A stretch of DNA of 10,479 bases from a bacterium (GCA_021813835.1 JAKAJJ010000016.1:1-10479), one strand, 5' to 3'; shown: positions 1 to 6,609, counted from the first letter of the stretch. Notes: generated by a model not told the origin, from the letters alone. Program-made: numbers and translations.

Positions 1-2
1 TC

Positions 3-452
3 CAACACAAACGTACGATACGCACATTATCCCATTGCTTCTACGACCTCAAATACCACCTCGTCTGGACGCCCACGTACCGAGGCAAGGTCCTTGGTGC
101 CGACAAGGTGAAGAGCGAACTCCGCAGGATCTTCGAAACCATCTGCAAATGGAAACATTGGGAGATCATCGAACTCAGCATTCAGAAAGACCACATCCAC
201 GTCTGCCTGCTCGCCACACCGCGCGATTCGGTCTCGTACGTCATGCAGATACTGAAGGGGAAGTCGTCTGCCTGGATGAAGAAGAAGATCAAACGCACCC
301 ACGGCCTCTACGAACGTCAGTCCCTTTGGGCGCGCGGCTACTTCGTCTCGACTGTCGGCATTGACAAATTCATCATCCGCCGCTACGTCAGCCACCAGCA
401 TCACCACAACGAAGTTGAGCAACCATCGCTCTTCGAGAAACTAACCGCCTAG
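3..452 (+). CDS. tnpA: IS200/IS605-family transposase TnpA (Y1, HUH), 5' truncated by window edge
   Basis: The reading frame is open from base 3 with no start codon before the edge, so the true N-terminus lies upstream. It begins close to the family's N-terminus: the visible residues include the typical YDLKYHLVWTPTYRGKVL block. The HUH metal-binding motif is seen as HIHVCL, and the catalytic tyrosine is expected in IIRRYVSHQ near the C-terminus. TnpA enzymes of this type are about 130-150 aa single-domain dimers that cut and rejoin single-stranded DNA at subterminal hairpins. The visible 149 codons therefore represent almost the whole protein, and no internal frameshift is seen. An internal ATG at 108 would remove the first conserved strand and is unlikely to be the start. 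A RAYT-type domesticated relative is possible, but the flanking hairpins favour a genuine insertion sequence. Confidence 0.88.
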   Translation, partial: QHKRTIRTLSHCFYDLKYHLVWTPTYRGKVLGADKVKSELRRIFETICKWKHWEIIELSIQKDHIHVCLLATPRDSVSYVMQILKGKSSAWMKKKIKRTHGLYERQSLWARGYFVSTVGIDKFIIRRYVSHQHHHNEVEQPSLFEKLTA

Positions 453-468
453 CCCGCGTCAAGCGGGC
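452..468. repeat. Perfect 6-bp hairpin after tnpA
   Basis: GCCCGC (452-457) pairs with GCGGGC (463-468) across a five-base loop, GTCAA. It starts on the last base of the tnpA stop codon. It may be part of the IS right end or a small terminator for tnpA; no T-run follows. Confidence 0.6.
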
Positions 469-478
469 AAACACAAAG

Positions 479-500
479 CCACCGGCCCCTAGGCCGGTGG
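479..500. repeat. Perfect 9-bp inverted repeat, likely IS right-end hairpin, also a possible terminator
   Basis: CCACCGGCC (479-487) pairs with GGCCGGTGG (492-500) around the loop CCTA. It sits where an IS200/IS605 right-end hairpin is expected. Read on the minus strand, the stem is followed by CTTTGTGTTTG, a partly T-rich tail, so it could also terminate the ycaO-sagB-fusion transcript. The minus-strand stop codon TAG (489-491) lies in the loop region of this hairpin. Confidence 0.65.
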
Positions 501-2162
501 TCGTTTACATTTTCCCACATTCGCCCCTTTCCTCTCGAGGCAGTACAGCTCGTTCGCGCAAGTCGGTACGAAGAAGCGCTTCGTGCGCGGATTATAAGTG
601 ATTTTATTCACAATGCGGTCGGTCGTTTGAAAAAAGTTCAATAATTTTCCGTTCTCCGGATTTATTTCATACAGCCGGCCGTCGTTCGAACCGATCCAGA
701 GCGAACCATCCGCAAGGGCGGGTGCCGCGAATATGCGGCCGTTCGTCTGGAATTCCCATCGGGCGCGTCCGGTATCCAGGTCGAGCGCGTAGAGGTGTTT
801 ATCGAGAGAGGCGGCATAGGCGGTATCGCCGTCGACGAGCGGCGTCGAGTAGATACCGCCGCCCGATTGGAAGGCGAAAACGGGCAAGCCGTCGCGCGCG
901 GAGAGCGCGTAGCACTTCCCGTCCATCGAATTGAAAAGCACGAGCCGCCGCGCGGGGTCGTAGGCGAACGATGCCTTCACGCCGGCACCGGCCCGGTAAT
1001 GCCACCGCAAGACGCCCGTTTTTTCATCGAAGGCGCAAATGATGCCGGCATTGTCGCCGATGACGACGAGATTTTCTTCGGGAATATGAAGCGGCGAACT
1101 ATGAACGAGCGCGCCCATCCTCGCTTCCCATACGCGCTTTCCCGTTTTCATATCGAGCGTGACGATGCCGCCGCGCTTGCCGAGGAGGCCGAACTCAAGG
1201 CCGATGTAGAGCAGCCCCAGAGCAGGCGCAAGCGACGGAGACGAGCCGACCCAGTCCGCGTCGCCGTATGTCCAGCGTGCCGCGCCGGTCTCCGCGTCGA
1301 GCGCGTAGACATTTCCGTCGTATGCGCCGAAATACACGGTGTCGCCATAGAGGGCGGAGGATGAAAGAATGCCTTTCCCGTCGGGATGGCGCTTCGTCTC
1401 AAACTTCCAGAGCACATCTCCGGTTTCCTGGGAGAGCGCGTAAAACGTCCCCGCGTCGCTCCCGAAGAACACGCGCATCCCGTCGAGGACCGGCGCTGAC
1501 TTCTGGACGACGAGATGATGGCTCGGTTCCGGCGCGGCGAACTTCCAGAGAATCTCGAACGATTCCTTCGGAACTTCGGGAGCGTCGGAGCGCTCGAGCG
1601 GCAAGCCGAAGTCCGCAAGCGTGAAGAGGGAGGAGAACGTGGCGCCCTGCTCCCCGGCGAATCGGTATGCGTCCCGCGCGCGGAACGCGAGAATCACGAA
1701 GACGTCGGTTATTTTCTTTCCGGCCGCCGAGAGGATTTTCATCTGCCGGTTCAGGGTCTGCCCCGAATTGGCGAGGTCGTCCACGAAGATAATCGGCTCA
1801 TCGGTGAGCGTCCCCTCAATTATTTTCATAAGCCCCTGCCGCTTGCGCGATTTCCGGATGAAAAAGCCGTTCACCGGCGTTCCGCGCTCGACGCTCTTCA
1901 TCACGATGGCCGCAACAAGCGGAATGCCTGCCGTCTCGACCCCGCCTATCTGAAAAGGATAGCGCCCGGCGTATTTTTCCCAAAATATCTCCGCGTAGCG
2001 ATTGAGCCAGTGCGGCTGAAGCAGAAGCGCCCGGAAATCGAAGATCCAGGGCGATGTCGTGCCCTCTCCCTCGCGAATGATGATATGCGCGCCGTTTTCC
2101 CTGCGCTTGAGCGCGTAGTCGCGTATCGCGTTCCTGAAGTCGTCGTGGGAGGCCATAGTCAT
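489..2162 (-). CDS. Orotate phosphoribosyltransferase-like domain fused to an eight-repeat PQQ/BamB-type beta-propeller
   Basis: Residues 1-190 form a type I phosphoribosyltransferase closest in style to PyrE: GGVETAGIPLVAA (73-85), an RKSRKRQG block (103-110) matching the OPRT lysine loop, and the PRPP-binding signature IIFVDDLANSGQT (124-136). After a linker (about 191-215) come eight repeats of the PQQ-like propeller with YALDxxTGxxxW cores (about 216-546). The strand EILWKF (203-208) could close the ring, so the propeller looks complete. There is no signal peptide or membrane helix, so a cytoplasmic location is inferred, unusual for this propeller type. The start overlaps the sagB stop as ATGA, implying translational coupling; ATG at 2156 is an alternative. 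The last residues (about RPPA) and the stop are encoded within the IS hairpin. A simple pyrimidine-pathway PyrE role is possible for the first domain, but the fusion and operon suggest service to the YcaO/SagB system. The precise function is unknown. Confidence 0.85.
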   Translation of the reverse strand: MTMASHDDFRNAIRDYALKRRENGAHIIIREGEGTTSPWIFDFRALLLQPHWLNRYAEIFWEKYAGRYPFQIGGVETAGIPLVAAIVMKSVERGTPVNGFFIRKSRKRQGLMKIIEGTLTDEPIIFVDDLANSGQTLNRQMKILSAAGKKITDVFVILAFRARDAYRFAGEQGATFSSLFTLADFGLPLERSDAPEVPKESFEILWKFAAPEPSHHLVVQKSAPVLDGMRVFFGSDAGTFYALSQETGDVLWKFETKRHPDGKGILSSSALYGDTVYFGAYDGNVYALDAETGAARWTYGDADWVGSSPSLAPALGLLYIGLEFGLLGKRGGIVTLDMKTGKRVWEARMGALVHSSPLHIPEENLVVIGDNAGIICAFDEKTGVLRWHYRAGAGVKASFAYDPARRLVLFNSMDGKCYALSARDGLPVFAFQSGGGIYSTPLVDGDTAYAASLDKHLYALDLDTGRARWEFQTNGRIFAAPALADGSLWIGSNDGRLYEINPENGKLLNFFQTTDRIVNKITYNPRTKRFFVPTCANELYCLERKGANVGKCKRPPA

Positions 2163-2923
2163 TCGAACATCCCCTCCGGCGAAAGCGCCTTCCCACTCCG
2201 TACTGACGCGTTCGGCGAAAGAGCTATGGAGTAGACCGGCTGTTCCGTCCGCTCGTCGAGGTCGAGCGTCTGCGCCAGAATCGCGTCATCGCACCCGGCC
2301 ACCGGCCGCCCTCCTATGCCGAGCGCCGTCGCCGCAAGAAGGATATTTTGCGCCATATGCCCCGCCTCAAGGAGACCGAGGAGGTATGCGAAGTCGCCGT
2401 ATCTAACGCTCGCCCGGCCCCACACGCCCGTGAATGCGACGAGAACGGGTGGCAGCGGCACGCCGAACGTGCGCAGGATGTCGTCCATACGCCGTTCCGG
2501 CACTTCCCAAAGGAATTCGAGCGCATGCGCTTTCGGATGGTAGTGGAAAGCGCCGAAAGGGTGCCCTTCAAGCACGGTCCCGATGAGGTACGTCTCGATG
2601 GGGAAGAGCGCACCGCCCGACGGGTAGTGCCGCCGTACGGAATCTTCGCGCATTCCGAGCGCGTTGCCGAGGAGCGTTCCGAGTTCCGCGGGCGAAAGCG
2701 GGCGCTCGAGCCCGCTTTCGAAGTACGACGCCCGGCGGCGCATCGCTTCGTGGAGAGGCATCGGGAATGCGCCCGGCGCGGGAAGCGCTATGCGCGGGAA
2801 GCGCGGATACTCCTTGTGCGTGCCGAGCGCGGCATCCAGGGAGGGAACTGCGCCGCGTCGCGTCGCGCGCGTTCCGCGCACATAGGCGTGGATCTTCGCG
2901 ATGAATGTCGAGGAGGCATGCAT
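2159..2923 (-). CDS. SagB/ThcOx-type FMN-dependent dehydrogenase (nitroreductase fold)
   Basis: This 254-aa protein shows the SagB hallmarks: an IHAYV/THKEYPRFP N-terminal segment (11-43), RRRASYF (62-68), RRHYPSGGALFPIE (97-110, an FMN and active-site region) and EAGHMAQNILLAA (186-198). In azole-forming RiPP systems such enzymes oxidise thiazoline/oxazoline rings to thiazoles/oxazoles using FMN. The start at 2923 was chosen because it is 4 nt after the ycaO stop and begins the conserved region. A longer frame reaching 3037 would overlap ycaO by 110 bases with Arg/Ser-rich sequence that looks non-coding. The stop overlaps the next gene's ATG. Members also act outside RiPP pathways, but the adjacent YcaO gene makes ring oxidation the leading role. 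Confidence 0.88.
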   Translation of the reverse strand: MHASSTFIAKIHAYVRGTRATRRGAVPSLDAALGTHKEYPRFPRIALPAPGAFPMPLHEAMRRRASYFESGLERPLSPAELGTLLGNALGMREDSVRRHYPSGGALFPIETYLIGTVLEGHPFGAFHYHPKAHALEFLWEVPERRMDDILRTFGVPLPPVLVAFTGVWGRASVRYGDFAYLLGLLEAGHMAQNILLAATALGIGGRPVAGCDDAILAQTLDLDERTEQPVYSIALSPNASVRSGKALSPEGMFE

Positions 2924-2927
2924 ACGT

Positions 2928-4370
2928 TCAAGCGAACGGATGCGGCTCGTCGAGGTAAGGATCACGCGGCGCATACCCGAACTGCCGGGGAATTTCGGAG
3001 AGGCGCGCACCGCCGACCGGCGGCAGCGTCTCATCATAGTAAAGCGGCTGCAGTTCCGGAATCACGACGAATTCGATGTGCCATCCCGGAACGTTTGCGG
3101 CGGCGCCGGTCAAACTCGCCGATGCGAGTTCGTATCCCCGCGTCCGGCACCATTCGGCGATACGCGCGAAATGCGCCTCGTCCGCGTCGTTTCCCCACGC
3201 TTCTTTTCCGAGCGGGCGCGCGTCTCCTTCGATAAGAAATGCAAGGCGGTCGGCGTAGCCCTCCTGCGCCCAATAGAGCAGGCGCCCGTATTGACCGACT
3301 TCTTTTGGCTTCATATCGGAGCTCCCGCCTCCATTCCCTTGCTCCCGTGTTCCGCGATGAGCTCGAAGCGCTTCAAGGAGCGCCCCTTCCGCGGCCACCG
3401 CAGGATCGGCTCCCGCCTTGAGGCCGAAGGAGAACCGTGGGAGGTTCCCCGTTTTATCCTCAAGAACGGCGCCGAGCGCGTAGGCTGGCGCGTCCGTGGG
3501 GAACCGGAGGATATGGGGCTCGAAGCGGTGTCGCCGGCACTGCTCGACGAGCCGCGCGAAGAACCCGTTTCGCTTAGAAAGTTCTTCGGTATCAACCCGC
3601 GGCGGCGAAATCCGGTTCAGCCAGGTAATGACGTAGGCATCGCGTTCGATGACCTCCAGAGCGCCGGAGAGCAGGGCATGTATGCGCACGGGGTGAACGG
3701 CAAGGCCGGTCGTTATCGACGGGCGGATAGCAGGTTCCGTGTTTAAGGGGCTGAATGCGCAGAGCTTCTTATTGCCACTCACGACTTGCGCGGGAATCCA
3801 CACCGGCTTCTTTCCCGTCCACGAATAGCCCTTCACCCAGGCAAATAGGCAATCGGGAGCAAACCGAAGCCGGCCGTTCTTCGCCCGCTGTTCCTTGCCA
3901 TATGACGCGAACCGCGCCGGCTCGATATTGTTCTTCCGCCGCATTTCTTCGACTGTCGCATTGCGGCGCGCGGCGAACGGGTCGGCGCTCTCGAACCATA
4001 CGTACCGCTCGAGCGCTTCGCCAAGCATCGTCGTAAGCGCGCGCCTCTCATCGTCGAGGGCGCTCCCTTTTGCCGTGGCATGTTTACTCGTCCCGCACTC
4101 CGCGTACCAGTTCACCACGCGCGGTTCGTCCGGAATACTCGGAAGTTTCTCATAAGAAGTGATGATTCCCCGTGCGCGGAACGTTTCCGCGAGTTCAAAA
4201 AGATCCACAAGGTCCGCGGATTCATAGCCGATACGAGCCATATCATACGCAAATTCCCCACCAAGCCGTTGCTCCAGGAAATTGATGAACGATATAAGAG
4301 AACGCACTGCTAGTGATGATGCGTGCGCTTTCGCCCACACGCGGTCAAACGGGACCACGTCCTTCAGCAT
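2928..4370 (-). CDS. YcaO-domain protein, probable azoline-forming cyclodehydratase (TOMM D protein)
   Basis: The 480-aa protein carries YcaO ATP-site features: KGSALDDERRALTTMLGEALER (split: start 101, end 122), the WIPAQVV strand (191-197), SITTGLA (218-224), LEVIERDAYVITW (238-250), and an ALLEALRAHR helix (330-339). It ends in PHPFA, close to the proline-rich C-terminus (often PxPxP) that azoline-forming YcaO proteins place in the active site; the final Pro is replaced by Ala. YcaO enzymes use ATP to activate backbone amides so that Cys/Ser/Thr side chains cyclise. The first ~90 residues are outside the obvious YcaO core and I do not recognise an RRE or ThiF fold there. The gene opens a three-gene minus-strand operon with sagB and the PRT-propeller fusion, and its ATG is 6 nt after a TATCAT -10 box. 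Thioamidation is a less likely alternative, given SagB next door. Confidence 0.88.
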   Translation of the reverse strand: MLKDVVPFDRVWAKAHASSLAVRSLISFINFLEQRLGGEFAYDMARIGYESADLVDLFELAETFRARGIITSYEKLPSIPDEPRVVNWYAECGTSKHATAKGSALDDERRALTTMLGEALERYVWFESADPFAARRNATVEEMRRKNNIEPARFASYGKEQRAKNGRLRFAPDCLFAWVKGYSWTGKKPVWIPAQVVSGNKKLCAFSPLNTEPAIRPSITTGLAVHPVRIHALLSGALEVIERDAYVITWLNRISPPRVDTEELSKRNGFFARLVEQCRRHRFEPHILRFPTDAPAYALGAVLEDKTGNLPRFSFGLKAGADPAVAAEGALLEALRAHRGTREQGNGGGSSDMKPKEVGQYGRLLYWAQEGYADRLAFLIEGDARPLGKEAWGNDADEAHFARIAEWCRTRGYELASASLTGAAANVPGWHIEFVVIPELQPLYYDETLPPVGGARLSEIPRQFGYAPRDPYLDEPHPFA

Positions 4371-4376
4371 CGATTG

Positions 4377-4382
4377 ATGATA
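4377..4382 (-). promoter_or_regulatory. -10 box for leaderless ycaO operon
   Basis: On the minus strand, TATCAT is followed by CAATCG and then the ycaO ATG at 4370. The 6-nt spacing puts the expected transcription start on the A of the ATG. A weak -35-like TTGTGG lies at 4399-4404, spaced 16 nt. The same geometry recurs at other starts in the window. Confidence 0.55.
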
Positions 4383-4394
4383 GCAAGAGGTCCG

Positions 4395-4403
4395 TTATCC
4401 ACA
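4395..4403 (+). promoter_or_regulatory. Perfect DnaA-box 9-mer in the divergent intergenic region
   Basis: TTATCCACA matches the high-affinity DnaA box exactly. It lies between the divergent ycaO and Ser/Cys-tail genes and overlaps the weak -35-like sequence of ycaO. Only one copy is seen, with no AT-rich unwinding element, so it is not evidence for an origin. It may be a DnaA regulatory site or chance. Confidence 0.35.
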
Positions 4404-4434
4404 AGCCGGCGCCAACCGAATGCTTAAGCGGGAC

Positions 4435-4440
4435 TATACT
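4435..4440 (+). promoter_or_regulatory. -10 box TATACT for the Ser/Cys-tail peptide gene
   Basis: TATACT is followed by AAACAT and then ATG at 4447, so transcription should begin on the start codon. No convincing -35 box was found 16-18 nt upstream. The box lies inside the longer possible frame starting at 4420, which is the main reason to prefer the 4447 start. Confidence 0.6.
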
Positions 4441-4446
4441 AAACAT

Positions 4447-4707
4447 ATGGTCGCTATCCAGCGCGCATATGGAAGAGGGCGGGCTTTTGCTCGGGGATTG
4501 CTTGCAACTTTTGCTGTTCTTTTTGGATTCATCACGCTTTTCTTTGTCGCTATTCCGAAGTTGTGGGGCACGAACGGCTCAAACCAAAGCTCGTCTATTG
4601 ACGTCTTTACCCCGAACACGGCTCATGCCGATACTCCCTCCAGTTCCAGTAGCGTCGGTGATTGTTGTTCTTGCGATAGTGCCGGTGCCGGTAGCTGTGG
4701 TAGCTAG
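4447..4707 (+). CDS. Single-pass membrane peptide with Ser/Cys/Gly-rich tail; candidate YcaO/SagB substrate
   Basis: The 86-aa product has an Arg-rich N-terminus, a hydrophobic helix at about 17-37 (GLLATFAVLFGFITLFFVAI), a polar linker, an AHA-DTP site (59-64) resembling a peptidase cleavage site, and a 22-residue tail (65-86). The tail starts with five Ser and ends GDCCSCDSAGAGSCGS: nine Ser, four Cys and four Gly. Such a tail resembles the heterocyclisable core of TOMM precursors, and ycaO is divergently transcribed 76 bp away. Against this, the membrane helix and positive-inside rule predict that the tail faces outside the membrane, away from a cytosolic YcaO unless modification precedes insertion. 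Alternatives are a disulfide-rich or metal-binding extracytoplasmic tail served by the DsbA-like protein downstream. No named family is recognised. The start at 4447 fits the leaderless -10 spacing. The next gene begins 21 nt after the stop. Confidence 0.7.
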   Translation: MVAIQRAYGRGRAFARGLLATFAVLFGFITLFFVAIPKLWGTNGSNQSSSIDVFTPNTAHADTPSSSSSVGDCCSCDSAGAGSCGS

Positions 4708-4728
4708 CGGCGGTAGCGGTTATTAAAA

Positions 4729-5844
4729 ATGGAAACAAATAAAAGTATTGCCGCGTGGTTGGTAAGTGCTCTCGTTGCCATTGTGCTCATTGGTTTCGGC
4801 ATTTGGTATTATCGCATGCAGACATTAACGTCAAACGTTGCCATAAATAATGCGGTTACGAACACGCCATCCGCGTTCCTTATGAAAACGAACGCCGATT
4901 TCGTTCGTGCGCAGAGCCTCCTCAAGGCCGGCGATTATGCAGACGCTATAGCAAGCTACAATGTCGCACTTGCATCTGCAACCTCAACAGTCAGCAAGGG
5001 GCAGATTTTATATAAAATTGCGGCGGCGACCGCTTTGAACGGCGACCCCGCCGGCGCCATTAAGCTTTATAAAAAAATTGCCGCCGACGGTTCGAATATT
5101 AATATTTTGCGTGCGTACGCCGTGAGTGCGATGAGCGAGCTCTACTACGCTGCTCTCATTCCGTCGCTCACGACGGAAATTTTTAAAGGGGATCCTTACG
5201 CATCATTTTATATTGCTACAAGTACCGCACTTTCTTATCGACGCCTAAACGAGTATGCCATATCATTCTATCCCCTCGCGCTGCCAGAACTGCGCGTTGC
5301 CGCTTGGTATGCGGCGCACCTCGCGCGACTAGGCAATATTTCCACGAGTTCCCCCGAGGTGGCGGCTGATCTTGCCGTCATAAATCAAGGCCTGCAAAAG
5401 GCTAACGCAGACATACGACGCATCAGATATGATCCAAATGCAAACGGCGACATTCCCAATGCGCTTATGCGCGAAGCAGTCATACTCGGACAACTCTCAT
5501 CCGTCCATCTCGAATCTGCCGATACAGCTGAAGCTGCGTATCGAAATGCGCTCGCAATGTATAACAGCTTCGGCTTCGCTCCTGGAACTGACGGATATGC
5601 GCGCTATTATTACGCGCTCTTTTTGACCCAAACATATGGGCAATCGCGAGCAAATGATGTCCAAACTATCCTGAAACCGCTCTACACGACGGCTGGCTAT
5701 CAAAAGTATCCCGTGCAATCCTTCTTCAAGGAAGCGCGACTCCATAACGGTATGATAAAGAAAGGACTCGCGGATATGGCGCGTCTTGATCCCGGCTTCA
5801 GAACGCTCCTTGTCTCGCTCGGTTGGACCTCCTCCGATTTCTAG
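4729..5844 (+). CDS. Membrane-anchored TPR-repeat protein
   Basis: The 371-aa protein begins with a short N-terminus and a membrane helix at about 8-27 (AAWLVSALVAIVLIGFGIWY). An all-helical body follows, with TPR-like repeats such as AQSLLKAGDYADAIASYNVAL and GDPAGAIKLYKKIA (about 60-125) and further helical pairs to the C-terminus. The body most likely lies outside the membrane and acts as a protein-binding scaffold; no catalytic motif is seen. It starts 21 nt after the Ser/Cys-tail gene and ends 22 nt before the DsbA-like gene, so all three are probably co-transcribed. No Shine-Dalgarno sequence stands out before the ATG. By eye, the 5' part is richer in A and T than the ycaO operon. The specific partner is unknown; the neighbouring peptide is a natural candidate. 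Confidence 0.8.
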   Translation: METNKSIAAWLVSALVAIVLIGFGIWYYRMQTLTSNVAINNAVTNTPSAFLMKTNADFVRAQSLLKAGDYADAIASYNVALASATSTVSKGQILYKIAAATALNGDPAGAIKLYKKIAADGSNINILRAYAVSAMSELYYAALIPSLTTEIFKGDPYASFYIATSTALSYRRLNEYAISFYPLALPELRVAAWYAAHLARLGNISTSSPEVAADLAVINQGLQKANADIRRIRYDPNANGDIPNALMREAVILGQLSSVHLESADTAEAAYRNALAMYNSFGFAPGTDGYARYYYALFLTQTYGQSRANDVQTILKPLYTTAGYQKYPVQSFFKEARLHNGMIKKGLADMARLDPGFRTLLVSLGWTSSDF

Positions 5845-5866
5845 CAGACGCACCCTACTTCCCCCG

Positions 5867-6559
5867 ATGGATATGTCACCCGCGCGACGGCCCATACGTT
5901 CTTGGGCGCGTACGATATTCTTCGTCGGACTCGTTTCCTTTCTCACCTTTGGTGCCGGCTTCTCTGTCTTACGCGGTCCGACACGGACACCAATAGCTGG
6001 ACCGGAATTTCCAATCATCGGTTCCGATGCGCACACTATCGGGAGTCCGGACGCGCCTGTACAGTTATTCGTCTATATGGACCTCGATTGCGCGTACTGC
6101 AAGTGGTTCCACACCATCACCCTTCCACGCATCCTCGCCGCCCACGGCGCCGACGTCCTTGTCATCTACCGCGAATTCCCGCTCGCGAGCCACCCCTTTG
6201 CGTATCCTGCCGCACAAGCGGCCGAATGTGCGTACGCCGAGGGCGGGAATGCGGCGTATTTCGCGTTTGTCGACCGGCTGTACGCGGCGATGCGGCCGGA
6301 CGAGACGTATCCGCCATCCATCCTCACCGACACGGCGCAGGCCATCGGTCTCGATAACCGTGCCTTCAACCGGTGTCTCGACACCGGAAGTGAGAAAGCT
6401 GCCGTCGACCGCGACCGCTTGGAAGGTTCCATTGCGGGCGCAACGCAGGCGCCGAGCATTCTCATCCGTCACGATAACCGTTCCATTCTTGTCACTGGTA
6501 ATTATCCGGCTCAGATCGAGGCAGCAATCGAATACTTTATGCACAGCATTACGTCGTGA
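5867..6559 (+). CDS. Membrane-anchored DsbA-like thiol:disulfide oxidoreductase
   Basis: This 230-aa protein has a membrane helix at about 14-33, then a thioredoxin-fold domain with FVYMDLDCAYCKWF (68-81). CAYC (75-78) is the redox-active CxxC. YREFPLASHP, the helical insertion with AAECAYAEG (118-126), FNRCLD (167-172) and the GATQAPSILI segment (191-200, expected cis-Pro loop) follow the usual DsbA/DsbG-like layout. It should sit outside the cytoplasmic membrane and introduce or shuffle disulfides. The start at 5867 was chosen because a longer frame from 5786 overlaps the TPR gene and adds low-complexity residues; ATG at 5873 is nearly equivalent. Likely clients nearby are the Cys-rich tail peptide and the Cys-paired Ig-repeat protein (inference). 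Confidence 0.87.
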   Translation: MDMSPARRPIRSWARTIFFVGLVSFLTFGAGFSVLRGPTRTPIAGPEFPIIGSDAHTIGSPDAPVQLFVYMDLDCAYCKWFHTITLPRILAAHGADVLVIYREFPLASHPFAYPAAQAAECAYAEGGNAAYFAFVDRLYAAMRPDETYPPSILTDTAQAIGLDNRAFNRCLDTGSEKAAVDRDRLEGSIAGATQAPSILIRHDNRSILVTGNYPAQIEAAIEYFMHSITS

Positions 6560-6574
6560 TTCAAAAATTCGTGG

Positions 6575-6580
6575 TATAGT
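6575..6580 (+). promoter_or_regulatory. -10 box TATAGT upstream of rhodanese gene
   Basis: TATAGT lies just after the DsbA-like stop. Its expected transcription start near 6587 gives a leader of about 23 nt before ATG 6610, so this one is not leaderless if ATG is used. The TTG at 6580, the alternative start, overlaps the box. Confidence 0.45.
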
Positions 6581-6609
6581 TGAACATTATCAACACAATA
6601 GCCATTGTT

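Larger units (their letters stand above)
1..510 (+). mobile_element. IS200/IS605-family element, 3' part (left part outside window)
   Basis: The window opens inside a Y1/HUH transposase gene. After its stop come two perfect hairpins (452-468 and 479-500), as expected for the subterminal structured right end of an IS200/IS605 element. No TnpB/IscB-type ORF follows, so this looks like a transposase-only IS200-like copy. The right boundary is an estimate: cleavage in this family falls a few to about twenty nucleotides 3' of the right-end hairpin, and neither the target tetra/pentanucleotide nor the left end can be read here. The element abuts the 3' end of the minus-strand operon. Confidence 0.7.

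Noticed and set aside
2924..3037. Extended N-terminus for the SagB-like protein
   Set aside because: It would overlap ycaO by 110 bases with Arg/Ser-rich residues. ATG 2923 sits 4 nt after the ycaO stop and begins the conserved region.
2348..3235. Long plus-strand open frame (295 codons) opposite sagB and ycaO
   Set aside because: Arg- and charge-rich translation without any recognisable motif. It lies antisense to two clearly conserved genes and is a GC-rich shadow.
2901..3746. Plus-strand open frame (281 codons) antisense to ycaO
   Set aside because: No family features, while the opposite strand has multiple YcaO motifs.
4371..4446. Replication origin
   Set aside because: Only one DnaA box, with no clustered boxes, no AT-rich element and no dnaA/dnaN nearby.
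4313..4726. 137-codon frame overlapping the Ser/Cys-tail gene in another frame
   Set aside because: Starts inside ycaO, has no coherent domain, and lacks the -10 spacing. Only its last few codons (S-G-G-S-G-Y) are of interest and are noted separately.
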